Shown here in pieces: positions 1-13,100 of a stretch of DNA of 64,000 nt. This DNA is from Nostoc sp. PCC 7524 (lineage in GTDB: Bacteria > Cyanobacteriota > Cyanobacteriia > Cyanobacteriales > Nostocaceae), in the NCBI RefSeq assembly GCF_000316645.1, contig NC_019684.1:1612001-1676000 (forward strand), in the 5' to 3' direction. Positions within the stretch are counted from its first letter, which is position 1, and each line of letters starts with the position of its first letter. The translations under genes and the position numbers were made by a program. Under the pieces are notes generated by a model. That model was not told where the DNA came from and ran no database searches. It was given only the letters and a program-made list of their open reading frames with translations.

Positions 1-386
1 ACATGAGCCATACCAGTTTTTCCATCTGGTTCATCTACAGCACCCACATCCGCATAAGTGACAAAGGAAACTACTGGTGCTTGATGCCGTTCCAAAACAA
101 TAAATTTGAGTCCATTATCGAGACGAAACTCTGTGACTCGCTTAACAGCCTCATCTAAATAAGGTTGTATTGAACTTGAGGTTGCTGGGGTTTGAGTTTT
201 GTTTGTTTGCAGTAGCTTTTGGGGAGTAAATGCTGTCTGAGTCTGGGTTCTGGCGACTTCTGGCACTATTCCCCACCATAGAATTGTTAGGATCATCAAG
301 ATTGCAAATAGCCGACGCAATCTGACAGACGCAGTAATTGCAAAAACTGAATTCAGAAGTAGTCTTTTTAGCTTAGATAACAGCAT
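1..386 (-). CDS. M16 family zinc peptidase (insulinase/processing-peptidase type), N-terminal fragment
   Basis: The reverse strand is open from an ATG at 386 to the window edge, giving about 128 residues with the rest of the gene lying to the left of the window. The N-terminus has a basic stretch followed by a hydrophobic segment (LFAILMILTILWW), consistent with a signal peptide or membrane anchor. After a Gln/Thr-rich linker comes the typical start of an M16 peptidase domain: VTEFRLDNGLKFIVLERHQ, then VSFVTYADVGAVDEPDGKTG, ending in MAHV. In this family the next residues normally form the HxxEH zinc site, which would fall just outside the window. M16 enzymes are zinc metallopeptidases; cyanobacteria usually carry exported pairs of them. 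Family assignment is by recognised motif and is fairly secure; the catalytic residues cannot be checked here. Confidence 0.85.
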   Translation of the reverse strand, partial: MLLSKLKRLLLNSVFAITASVRLRRLFAILMILTILWWGIVPEVARTQTQTAFTPQKLLQTNKTQTPATSSSIQPYLDEAVKRVTEFRLDNGLKFIVLERHQAPVVSFVTYADVGAVDEPDGKTGMAH

Positions 387-1111
387 ATAACTTTTATCCC
401 GCTATTTTAGTAGCAGTTGGACTAAGCTAATCAGCATTTAACTGGGTTTTTGGTGTTGCTGAATCACGGGGTGATTCTTATCGGTTGGGCATTTTGCTTC
501 TTGTGTTTTCGGGCGTGTCAGATGCCCACTCTCCAAAACCATTTAAATCATCTCGCAAATATGCAAAGCTGGATTTTTATGTATTAGCCAAAATTTAGGA
601 GTCAATACCAGCAAAGTGCTTGCACTCTAAATTGGAAACTTAAAATCAAAAAAACGTCTTTGCTAGAGAAGAATTTATAGCATTACGCAGATCAGCTTAT
701 TATCTGTTGTTAGAAGGATGTTTTAAAAGTCCTTTTGTGAGTAGCAAAACATTTTAGATCCCCCTAAATCCACGCCACTGAGGGAGTCGGGAAACCCGAC
801 GACAGTTGCCTCTCCAACGCAGTGGTTCCCCTTAAAAAGGGTGACTTTGAATCTATTTCCCCCTTTTCAAGGGCTAGGGGGGATCAATATGTGCTTAAAA
901 ACACTGCGAATAACTTTGCAAACAACCTCTAATAGGCAGTGTAAACATACCTCCGACAATCTCCATCCCCCAAATGCTGTATACTTGCCAATACCGTTGC
1001 CAAAAAAAGAGTATGAAGAGGTAAGGCTGTCGTAGTAGAGTTATTGTCATCAAGATGGATTACGCGAATAATGAGTTGGGTATTGAAAACACCAACAGCA
1101 AACAAAAAACA
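387..1111. other. Intergenic region, about 725 bp, repeat-bearing, no convincing gene
   Basis: This stretch separates the 5' end of the M16 peptidase gene from the 3' end of the giant protein gene, both on the minus strand. It contains the foldback repeat at 757-885. Two small plus-strand open frames (841-1035 and 1055-1261) have no family resemblance and no ribosome binding site; the first lies over the repeat and the second overlaps the end of the giant gene. The promoter of the M16 gene should lie just right of 386, but I could not pick a convincing one. Confidence 0.6.
757..885. repeat. MITE-like foldback repeat with a nested palindrome
   Basis: The outer ends are inverted copies (GATCCCCCTA at 757 and TAGGGGGGATC ending at 885), and the inner parts pair as CCCCTTAAAAAGGG and CCCCCTTTTCAAGGG. 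This is the common dispersed intergenic repeat of Nostocales genomes. Inside the left arm is a second module containing a perfect hairpin, GTCGGGAAACCCGAC at 786-800, flanked by CCACTG and CAGTGG. The nested arrangement suggests one repeat inserted into another. No protein is encoded. Confidence 0.65.
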
Positions 1112-4100
1112 CTAAATAAGTTTACTAACAGTAGTGGTGGTAGTATCTTCACCACCATCATCGTCAGAAACAGTGACAGTCACAGTGTAATGACCCACAT
1201 CGTTATAGATGAAATTATTGGGATCATTCATATGCTCCACACCAACATTATCAATAATTAAGAATGTTCTGAAAACTGCCGAACCAGACTGACCATCACG
1301 GTCAATTTGAAGAATAGTGCTATTAGTAGTAGAACCTTGTACTAAGCGCACATAACCATCAGCAATAGCATCGGTACCCTGATAACCACCAGGTACTAAG
1401 TTATCAAGTAACTGACTCAAGTTGATTTTGTCATGACCAACTTTAAAATCCGTAATCCGATGACCCAATTCTCTTATGTCGGTATAAATAAACTCATTAC
1501 TTCCCCTACCTCCCGTGAGAGTTTTCACCCCAACACCGCCAAAAATGCGGTCATTACCATCAGTACCAACCAAAGCATTACGGCTACCATCACCACTGAT
1601 GACTTTGTACTCATAAGTAGCAGTAAATGTCCGTGTAGCGGCATCTAATACTGCATTAGAAGTGATACCATTACCCCAATCAACAGTCACAGTATGAGTA
1701 TCTAATACGCCCACATCAATGAACTCACCATTCATAGATACCACTCTGTTCCGATTCAGTGTTGTCTCATTGAGTTGGAATGCCGTAATTACCGGAGCAA
1801 CATTAGTTATATTCACCGCCGTACTGGCACTGCCACTATCACCATCTTTATCCGTCACCGTCGCCGTAATCATGTAATCATCAACAGGTGTACCAGTAGG
1901 GTTGTCATCAGCGTAGCGATAACTGGCCGCGAAAGTCCGAGTGCTGGCATCCACCGTTGCCACAGAGGCGTTGCCATCACCCCAATCAATCACCACAGTG
2001 TGTGTATCCACCACTCCAGTATCAGCAATGATGCCAGAAACTACGACTAATTCATCTTCTGCCACTGTCGTATTTGATAGTATCAGTCCAGTAATGGTGG
2101 GAGCCGCATTACTAATCCTGGCGGTAGTCGTGGCAGTATCACTATCACCATCTTTGTCTGTCACCGTGACAGTAATCATATAATCTCGATTATCTTCATA
2201 CTGATGGGACAGATCAAAATTAGTGGTACCAGCCGCCAAATTGAATGTCTCGGATGAGCCATCACCCCAATCCACTAAAAGAGTGAAACTATCTTGAGTT
2301 CCAGGGTCAACAATTCTGCCAGTCAAGCGACTGATACCACCTTCAACGGCGGTTGTCGCTGACAAGTTTTGCAGTTGTGGTGCGGTATTGCTCACCGTCA
2401 CAGTCTTGGTTGCCGTGTAAGTGCCATCCTCATCAATGGCTGTCACCACAATCACCCGTGTACCATTGTCTGTAAATCGGTGAGTCAGAGACTGAGTAGC
2501 CCCAGCAAAAGTTTCGACTGTGCCATCATTCCAATCGACAACCCATTGACTAACTGTGTCATTTCCAGGGTCAGTGGCACTTAAATTCAGGGTGTATGAT
2601 GCTCCCTCTATTGCTGTATCTGCACCACTAACGATTAATGTGGGGGCGACTTCCAATACAGTGATATCAGTAAACAATTCCGTGGCACCGCCATCTTGAT
2701 CCTGAATTACACCCCGGATAGTGCTAATCCCGTTATCACTGAGGAATTGGGCAGGAACTACCACAGAACTAGAACTGCTGTTGATAATCTCAAACTGACC
2801 ATCATTGTTAAAGTCGTAGCTGTAGAGGAAACCAACCGTTGTATCACTGAGGGATGGATCAAATTGGTCGATGAAGGAGACGGTGGTGGTACTACCTTCA
2901 TTGACTGCACCACTATTAACTAAGTTGGCTGTGGGGGCTGTGTTCATCACCCGGAGATTGACGGCGTTCGATGTGGCTTGTTGGTCGGTGCCGTAGTTGA
3001 CTCGCACACGGACATTGTAAGTACCGTTATTCTGGATGGGATTGGCAGCTAGTTGTTGTAACTGTGTCCATGACAGGGTGGGATTTTCATCTGTGGCATC
3101 CCCGAAAATACCATCTCCGTTAATATCCCAACTATAGGCTGTGGGTGTGCCGACGGCTATGGCATTGAGTGTGAGTGCCTCACCTTCCGCAATGGTATAG
3201 GGGCCACCAGCATTAACTTGATTGGCTGAAACTATAACGCTGACTGTCTTCAGCGCGGCAAAGGTGGCATTGGGTGCGGAATCTTCATCAACTGCACCGA
3301 CTAGGATTTGGGCTTTGCCTGGATTTGTGTAGATATGAGTAGCTGAAGTGGTGTTACTACCAAAGATTTCGATAGGTGTGCCATCGCCCCAATCAATGCG
3401 CCATTCAAACACGCGGTCATTACCAGGGTCGGTAGCAGAGAAGTTAATTGTATAGGGTGTGCCTACTGCTACTTCATTGGCACCACTGACTTGGATGGTG
3501 GGTGGTGTGTTGATGATGGTGAGGTTAGTCAAGGCGTTGCTGGTGAAGCCGTCAGTGTTGATGGCTTGGACTGCTATTTGATATGTGCCGTCGTCGCCTA
3601 ATCCGAGGTCTACCAGTTGCTGCCAACTGAGTGTGATGGTGTCGTCACTGAGTTCTCCGAAGCGACCATCGCCGTCGATGTCCCAAGTGACTGGTTCAGA
3701 TAGTTTGTTCTCTAGTCCTAGGGGTGTAACGTTGACTTGCAGGGTAAGAGATTCACCTTCGGCGATTTGGTAAGGTTCATTGATGAAGTTGATAATGGGG
3801 GCATCAATGACGATTACATCTCCCTCGAAGGTGTCGTATTCGAGTATGCCTTTGTCGATGACGTTAACTTTTCCTGCCCTTGGGGTGGGGGGTACTGGTG
3901 TGTAGTTGGGGGTTTTGGGGTCGGGGTTTTGGGGGTCGAAGATCAGGGTGTCGCCTTGGGTTTGGGGGACATTGTTGGGGTCGTCTCCGTGGGCGATGGT
4001 GGTGGCTGTTCCGGGGAGGTTGCCACCTGAGACACGGACGGTATCACGTTCATCACCGCCAAAGACTTCAGTGCGGCTAAATTCGCCGACGCGTTCGATG

Positions 4101-7100
4101 TTGATCGTGTCGTCGCCACTTTCTCCCCGGAGTGTGAGGTGCGCTTTGGGGGTGGTGGTGCGGAGTTGGGTGGTGTCGTTGCCTGCCCCTAGGTTGACTA
4201 TGGTTGTGGGGCTGAGGTCTTGCAATGTGACTATATCATCTCCATCTCCGGTGTTGATTGAAGTTTTGGCTACTATGGGAGACGGGGCTTGGCGCAGGGT
4301 GATGATGTCTTCGCCACTGGCTGTGCTGACTCCCAAAGCTTCGATGTTGTCGAAGGTGGTGCGTAGGGTGACTGGTTCGGGGAGGAGGGTGTTGGTATCA
4401 AAGATGGCTAGTCCGCCACTGTTGCCTGTGGTGCCTAGGCTGCTGATGTAGGTCTGGCTGCCACTGGTGACTATGGTTGTGGGTGTTTGTAATCCGATGG
4501 CTCCGCCGACGTTGTGGCGTAATAGTTGTACGAATTGTAGTTTGTTGTTGCTGGTGTTTTGGTAGAAAACGGCTACGGCGTTGCTGTCTGTGCCACTGAC
4601 AAGGATGTATTTTCCGTCTGGTGTGACGCTGACATCGCTGGCTCCGAGTAATCCTCGGATGCCGTTGACTCCGTTTTGCAGGGTTTGCACATGGGTAAGG
4701 GTGGGGCTGCTGCCGTCGCGTTGGAAGACGGAGAGGGTGTTGCCGTTTTGTCCTGTAATGTAGACGTAGCGGTTGTCTGGGCTGATTGCTAGTCCTTTGG
4801 CTCCGTCTAGTCCTTGGGCTGCTCCTGTGATTTTCTGGATAACACTCAAGTCGCTGGTATTGAACACTACTAGGGTGTCACTGCTGCTGCTGACTGCATA
4901 TAATAGTGAACCGTCTTGGCTGAGTGCTAGGTTGGTGAAGCCACTGATGCCGTCTGGGTTGAGTGCAATCTGAATTGGTGTTAATTTGCCTGTATTGCTG
5001 TCACGAGAGGCAACTGCTATGCCATCATTACCAGCAGCATAAATGCGACTGTTATCATTGTTGATGGCTACTGATTCAAATACTTGTTTGCTGTATCCTA
5101 TAGTTTCAATGAAACCGAGATTACCAGTTACTAAATCTCTTTGGAATATTGATATTTTCTGATCTCCTGGGCTAGCAACATAGATATGTTTGCCGTCGCT
5201 GCTCATTACCAGGTCGCTGGCTCCTGCTAACCCATCCATATCTTCTAAACCGTCTTTGAATAGTTGACGTTGGGTGAGTCCGTTAGAATTTATTACCACT
5301 AGAGCGTTTTGTGTGGGGTTGACTCCGTATATTTGTTTGCTGTCTGGACTGAGTGCAATTGATTGTAGTCCTGTGATATTTGGTGTCACGTTTAAGTCTG
5401 GAAGTGTGGCTCGGATGTAGGCTACTTCTCCATCAATCAGGGTTTTGTTGATGGATGTGATTGGCCCACTAATCGTAGCGTTGACTTTCACTGCATTGCT
5501 GGTTGTTACCTGACCGTTGCGGGAATTACGAATTAGTACATTGCTGGGTATGAGTGTTGCCCAGACTGCTCCAGGGTTGAGTGCAGTTAATGTTTTGCTG
5601 CCATTGAGTAAGTTTTGGGAAATGGTTGAGGTGAAATTTGTGGGTAAGATTCCCAGTGTTGGGTTCGTTAATACTGTGTCTGTAAGGTTGATAAACAACA
5701 GCATATCGAAGTCGGCTGTTTTGCTGCCGCCGCTATAGTTGCCGTAGTCTTGGTTGAAGCCTGTTGGTCCTAAGTCTAATCTGTAGACTGCTACTAGGGC
5801 ATCTACAGGTGGTTTGTCAATTTCGGGTGTACTGAGGTTGTAGTCTAGTAATCTGCCGTCTAATCCTGAGAGTATGCCGTAGATGTTTGCTCCTTCTGCT
5901 ACTCCGGCTATGTATGGTGTAATTGTCTGGAAGTTGAAGTAGAAGGAATTTAGATACGGGTTTCCTGCACGCTGTCCGGGTAAGAATGATGTGGTCGCTC
6001 CTGTTCTTGTTCCTGGTAGGCTACCTGCATAGGTATTGCTGCCTATGATCAGTCTACCGTCACCGCCGGTTGTAGCACCGCTACCGCCTGAAGTATTCAC
6101 TGTTGTACTAGCAGCATTTACTGTCGTGCCGTAGAGTTTGACTGTACCACCAGCACCACCAGCACCAGTACCGCCACGGCCACCATCTCCACCATCTCCA
6201 CCAGCACCGCCGCCTCCGCCGCCGCCACCACTGGAGGGAGAGCCGCTTGATCCGTCTCTTCCACTGTATTCAAATTTATATCCCTGTTCACCTTTAAAGA
6301 AGCCTTCTAAACCACTAACAAACGTGGGTTCAGAGCCTGGAGTACCATCGCCTCCTTTCGATAACAAATTAGCCGTATTGATAAAGTTGACTCTTCCATT
6401 AGCGAGGATCTCGAAGGCACCACCGCCGCCGCCGCCAGGACCACCAAAGCCACCTTCTTTAGCAATACCGCCGGGGCTGCCCTTAACACCATCTGTGCCA
6501 TCACCACCAGTCCTGCCACGAGTAAACACAGTGCCGCCACTACCACCACCGCCGCCGCCGCCGCCGCCGCCACCACCACCACCACCGTTACCGCCAGCAC
6601 CACCGCCGCCGCCAGCACCACCGCCACCGCCACCTGAAATTAATTGACCGTTGATATTGTTAAAGCCAGCAGATCCGTTACCACCTGTAGCACCTGTACC
6701 ACCATCTCTGCCATCTTGACCATCGCTACCACCTTTACCACCTGCACCATTACTAGCAAATCCACCGCCAGACCCACCATCACCACCAGCACCACCGAAG
6801 GCACCAATCGAAGTTTGTCTAAAAATAATACCAGTCGGGGTTAAGACTGGGATTGCGATTGTTTGTTTTCCACCAGCACCACCAGCACCACCAGCACCAC
6901 CAGCACCACCACCATTTAAGTTATTAATTCCTCCCAGTCCATTTTCACCAGAATAGCCATTACCACCATCTTTACCGATCTGACCAGATCCGCCTGTAGC
7001 TCCATTTTTTCCTCTACTGCCACCGGAACCCTCACCTCCGCGACTTCCACCATCTCCGCCACTTCCACCGTCTCCACCAGGAGTGCGCTCTAGATAAGCA

Positions 7101-10100
7101 TCGCCACCAAAACCAAATTGTCCACCTCTACCACCGCCGATACCTGGGTTAATTCCACTACCAGAGAAGTCGAATGTGGCATTGGTGCCAACATTGACAT
7201 CATTGCCAGCGAGTAGAGAGAGTCCACGACTACCTACACCTGTGACTCTACTGTTGTTGGCAAAGTTGATGTCACCCGCAAAGCGGAACTGGGCTATGTT
7301 GCCATTAATTACTGATGTGAAAAGTGAATTATTGCTGATTACGCTGTTATTAACTCGAATTTGAAGTCTATCTGTATCAAATACGATATTGCCAGCGAGG
7401 TAGAGTACAGGCACAGATTCAAGAGTAATTGCAGTTGTATTGGGGAACCACTCTTTAGCAACAATATTGTCTACTAAGGTTGTACCTGGCTGCCAAGAAA
7501 GAGATTTCAGCGCCCCAAAACTGGTGGGGAAGTTGAAGGTTTGAAAACCAGTATTACCTTCCACGGTAACTGCGTGTGTGACTGTGCCACCATTCATAGT
7601 GGTGCCAGTGAAGGTTAGATTCTGGGTTCCTGGTGTGGTTGCAGCTAGAGATAAAGAGTAAAGTGCAAAACCTGCACCTGTGGCTGAGGTGAAAGTAAAG
7701 GTATCGTTACTAGAGCCAGCCTTAGCTGCTGGACTGATACTATTGTCAATTACAACTGTTCCATTGCTTACCAATTGGAATCCTGCTTGCTCAAATTTAT
7801 TAGGTGCAGTGAGTGGTTTGTCAAAGTTGATGACAACATCATAATTGGTGAAAGTGTCAAAGCCCACAGGCTCTAGTACACTCAAGCCAGAGCGTAACTC
7901 GACGCGATCGCCATCAATGAATCCTTCAATATTGTTAGTAGTCTCAGTCACTACATTTAAGGTATCAGCCTGAGTTCCTCCCAAAATCCGAGTCAGTTCC
8001 GCACCTTCGGTATTAATCACGGAAATTGTTGTGGTGTCGGGGACAATCTTCGCTTCCAGCACTGCCCCATTCCTGAGTGTCCAGTCTACAGGCTGACTGG
8101 TGTTAGTGCTATTGTCTACAACCAAGGTTTCTATATCTAGGTTGAGATTCGTGAACTGCTTGTCTGTGGGTATACCATCGATAATCACAGTGACTGTATC
8201 TTCACCGAGTTCACCGGAGATATTAGTTTCGGGACTACCGATGCTGCGGACAGTAATGGAGTCATCACCGTCATCACCTTTAACTGTGACTACTGTGTTG
8301 GGTAGAGTCGTGTTGATGGTGAAGTCATCGTTACCTTTGCCCAACTTGAGTTCTAATTGCTCAATGGTACTCAAGACAATATCACCTGTGGTTAAGTTCT
8401 CAACTATACCTGTGTTTGCTTGTGTACCATCCCGTAGCAGCCCACCAATAATTGCCGCCGTTTGACTGGAGCGATCTACAGTTACTTTATCGAAGCCGCT
8501 ACCATCACCATTAATAGTGATGTTTGCATTGGTATTCTGGATGGTAACTTGATCATCTCCATCACCAATGTTGATTTTTACTGGTGCAGAAGCATTTTCT
8601 ACTGTTACTAAGTCACTACCTCCACTGCTGTTTAATGTGAGTGCTGTTGTGGTGTTGAGGATGGTGAACTCGTCATTACTATCACTTTGGGTAACGATGA
8701 GGGAAGCAATTTCCTCGAACTCAATCAAACCAGATACATCTGGAGCAGTGATGATGTTAGTATCAAGGGTCAAATCACTGGCAATTTTGGAGTTAACAGA
8801 TAGGATATCTTCACCTAATCCCCCTTCTACCATGAGCCTAGCTGCAATCCGTGGAAGTTCATCTTCTACTGTGAGATTGTCATTACCTGCTCCAGTATTG
8901 ATGATTGTCTCAGTATTAATTGCATTGACGATAAACTGATCATTACCAGAGCCAAGGGAGATGTTTAACCGCTCCAGACTGCCATAGATAATGCCGCGTT
9001 CTTGGTTGATTACTGTTTGGTCTGTTGCACCCATTCCCAACCCGATTAAGCGATTGGTATCTAGGATACCTGCGTTATTAGTAATATCACCTTGATCGTT
9101 GATATTGAGGGTATCAGTACCAGTCCCCCCTCTAATCTCCAGTAGTCCAGCAATTTCGTTGATTTGGTTGGTATTGTTACCAATATTGATGATGTCATTA
9201 CCTGCACCTGTATCAACCAATGTCAATGTGCCATTTTGGGTGCTGTGAATAGCGAATTCATCACTACCTGCCCCTAGGGTGATATTAAGATTTTCGATGT
9301 TGGCATATTCAATACCCAGAGCCATGCCCAAGCCTGTAACTTGATTGTTGGTGAGTGTGCCGATATTAGTTTTGGTGTCTCCTGTATCGTCTAGTTCTAG
9401 TCTGTCTGTGTTGGCACCGCCACGTATAATCACTCGTCCCCGAATTGTATCTAGGAGTCCACCAGTGTTTGATGTTGGGGTGGCTTGGCTACCGATGTGG
9501 ATTTTGTTATCGCCATCGCCTGTTTCTATAGTGGTTATCACTCCATCTTCGACGTTGGTTAGGCTAATGGTGTCACCGTCTGTTTCGCCTTGAATGAGTA
9601 CGGTATTAGCTTTGATTTTTCCATTCAGTTCTATAGTTGTACCCACACCGATGTCTGCGTTACCCCAATCACCATTGATGGTGACTGACGTTGCGGCTGC
9701 GATGACGTTCCGTCCGCCGTAGGCGATCGCACTTCCTGTTCCTAGGTGTACGTTGTCTCCAACTAATAGGCTAATTGCACCTTCATCGGCTCGGATACTA
9801 GAACTAGCACCTAAAACTAAGTCTTGTCCTGGGTTCAATAAATCTGGCAGCATCAATTTGATATTGCCTTGCAAGGATAAAACTTTATTGATGCTCAAGC
9901 TACCGTCGATATCAGTGATGATGATGTCTGCTGCGGCTGTGGCTGTCAAACCATTAGTGTCTGTGGCATTAATTTCTAAGGGGTTGGTATTACTACCAAT
10001 GCTACCTTTGAGGGCGTTGAGGTTAATTTTTTTGGCGCTGATGTCGGCTGCGGTGGTGTCGTTGCCGTCTAGTATTGAACCGTTGACTGTCAGATCTACA

Positions 10101-13100
10101 TTACCTAGGGTAGAAATGATTTCGTCAATGAGTAAGTCGTCGGCAAATTCGTTGATGAAGATGTCGTTGCGGGCGATCGCTCTGAGTAAACTAGACTTGG
10201 TGCGGATACGGTTGCTATTGCTGCCTATGCTGCCGTTATTGGCTAAGAGAGTTAGGGTTGTGGTGGCGATTTCGGCGCTGGCTCTGGTAGAGAGGATGTT
10301 TCCGCCTTGGTTGATAATTTTTGTGCTGCCGTAGGGGTTGCTAATTACTCCATTGAGGCGAATATCTGCGTTACTGGTATTTTCAATATTGATTTGTGTC
10401 TTGCCGGGGCTTTGCTCAAATTTAGGACTAAATCCTGCTCTGTTTTTGACGTTGACAATTACCGTTGAACTGAACTCTGTAGATGGATTAAGTACATCAA
10501 TGGCATTTATTCTGAGATTCTTGGCGGATCTATTGGTGATGTCAACGCTGCCAAACCCAGTGATAAATTCAAATTTTGGGGTGCCGACGATTGCTGCTTC
10601 TAGGGTAGTTTTCAGGTTATCACGTTCTGTATAATTGACCTGATCATTAATTAAGAAGGTGATCTTTCCCCATAAGGCATCTGTGTTTCTGATATCGGCA
10701 ACATTAATCTCTGTCTGTGTTTGTTGAAAATTAACGTTAACCTGCTTCACCACGTTACCATCAGCATCAATCTCTAAAATCGGATTGGCTGAACCGAGCA
10801 TGATCACCGTGGAGTTGAAGTCAATCTTTCTGATTAAATCCAATTCACCTGACTTTTTGCTACCCCCAGTTGTTGTTATTGTGTTTCCTGCTCTCTCAGT
10901 TTTGTAATCAAATTTGATAGATTGCGGTGCATTGGCTTCCACGTGCAATTCTCTGGTTGTAATTTCCGAATCTGTTTGTGCATTTACACGCGTGTCTGTC
11001 TTGAGAATAGTTTTAGCTGAAGGACTCGCTTCTCCAGTAACCGCATTAAGTCTTGTTCTGCCTTCGGAGATTATTTCTAGTTTTTCTTGTAGTGCTTTGA
11101 TGTCAACTCGCTCTCTTCCTTCAATATCAGCTTTTTGTTTAATTTCAACTTTCACATCTGATTCGGTGTTGACATTAGCATCAGCTCTCAACACAGAAAA
11201 TGCTGCACCACTTCTTGACTCAGCTTTCGCTCTATTAATATCGATTTCTCTGACGCGAGCCAGCAATTCAATCTCATCTGCTTTTAGAGTGGCACTACCG
11301 ACTGTTGTGATTGTTGATTTGCGGATAGTGACATCTGTATCTGTAATTCCCCCTGTTCCCGCTCCTCCATTATTGACATCGGCATAAGCATCTACGTAGG
11401 TTTTTGACTCGGCATCTACCTTAAGGGATTCTAAGGCAGTGATAGTGCTTTGATTTCCTATGTCAGTGGTAGTCTGGTCATTAATGTTAACCGTAGTTTC
11501 AGCCTCAGACACATCTATAAATCCACCACTACCACCAATAGATTCGGTAACAGCCTTGTTTTGGGATTGTGATAGGAGTTGGAAGTTTTTGCTACTGGAA
11601 ATTTCAACCTTCTCTCCAACCGCAGCTTTGTTAGTGTTGGTGATGTCTGCTTCTGTCTCTACAACACCCACTCCGATGAAACCCCCTGACTTGCCAGTTC
11701 CTTTTGCCTTGGCATCTGTTGTAGAACGGGACTCAATGGTGATGTTGCCTCTAACTCCATCAACCTTGGCGTTATCCCCTACAGATGCAGAAGTATCTGC
11801 ATCAACATCGCTGTTAACTACAGTTCCTCTACCAAACAGAATCCCACCACCAGAGGCAACACCAGAGGCATCAGCAAAGTTCCTGGCATCTGTCAAGATG
11901 AGAATATTGCTGGCACCTGTGATTGCACCATTCATACTGGTTGTTGTTTTACCCCTAGCTGCCGCATCAGCAACACTTGTTCCTACCCCAGCAACACCAC
12001 CGATTGTTAACCCATTGGCATCAGATATAGCATCGTTATAAGCACGGGATACTATACTAATGTTTCCACCAGCATGAATTGTTGCTCCACTCTCAACTGA
12101 GGTTTGGACATCTGCACTAGATGTGGCTTTTGCATCTGCACCTGTTCCTGCCCCAAGTGTACCCAAGGTTATTGGTGCTGTGGCGTTAGCTAACGCATTT
12201 CTATAAAAGAATGGCTCTGTTTGATCAAAGTTGTGTTTTGATTGCAGTGTAAGATTTCCACCTGCTCTGACATCAGCGTTTTTATTGATGGAAGTATAAA
12301 CATCTGGATTAATTTTGGTATCTGCTAAAGTTACCCCCACCGATAACCCACCCAGGTTGGCATTCACATTAATCCCAACAACATCTGTAGCCGCATCTAT
12401 CTGCGAATCTGCGGTGAGTGATATATCCTTATCAGCTTTTATCTCAGCATTATTGCTGATATAGGCTCGAATTGTGGGATCAACTGTGACTTTTGCTGTT
12501 GTACCTGTGCCAGAGCCACCAGCAACTCCCAAACCCCCTGCGATCGCTTCTGATTTGGCAAACACACCTTCTACTCCACTCAGAATACCTGGATTTGGTT
12601 TAGCTACAGGTGTAAGGAGCGTAGCATTAATATTTAGATTCTCTTTTGCTGTGACTGAAGCACCGCTAATGTAAGCATCTACACTACCAGCAACATCAAC
12701 AGTGGCCAAGCTGATGCCAATGGCAAAATTGATACCTCCCAGGTTCCCAATTGCGCCAGATGTTTTAGCAAAATTATTTTCAATATTTCGTGTTGCTGTT
12801 ACGTCGATATTTAAGGCATTGAGTCTTGAATCACTACCAACGTAACTTTGAACATTGGAATATTCTTGAGCATTAGCAAAAGCCCCAGCCTCAGCAACAG
12901 TCCCGCCACCCAATCCAACGGAAGTGGCCACTGCTAATGCCTGACTGTCAGATTTAGATGTTGTATTGATATCAATATCACCGTCTGCTGTCACTGTTGC
13001 ACGGTCAATGTAAGCCCGGACTTGATTTTCAATAGTATTATCAGCAATGGAAAGGCCAAGAGAACCTCCAATCATTCCACCTGATAAACTACCAATTCCG

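Noticed and set aside
841..1035. 64-codon plus-strand frame in the left intergenic region
   Set aside because: It begins inside the foldback repeat, has no ribosome binding site and reads as low-information sequence.
3906..4451. Plus-strand 181-codon open frame
   Set aside because: It lies wholly inside the giant minus-strand gene, with no ribosome binding site and no family resemblance; the many other plus-strand frames within 1112-24535 are rejected likewise.
6138..6647. Plus-strand proline-rich open frame of 169 codons
   Set aside because: It is the complement of the glycine-rich block of the giant minus-strand gene; GGN codons read as CCN on the other strand.
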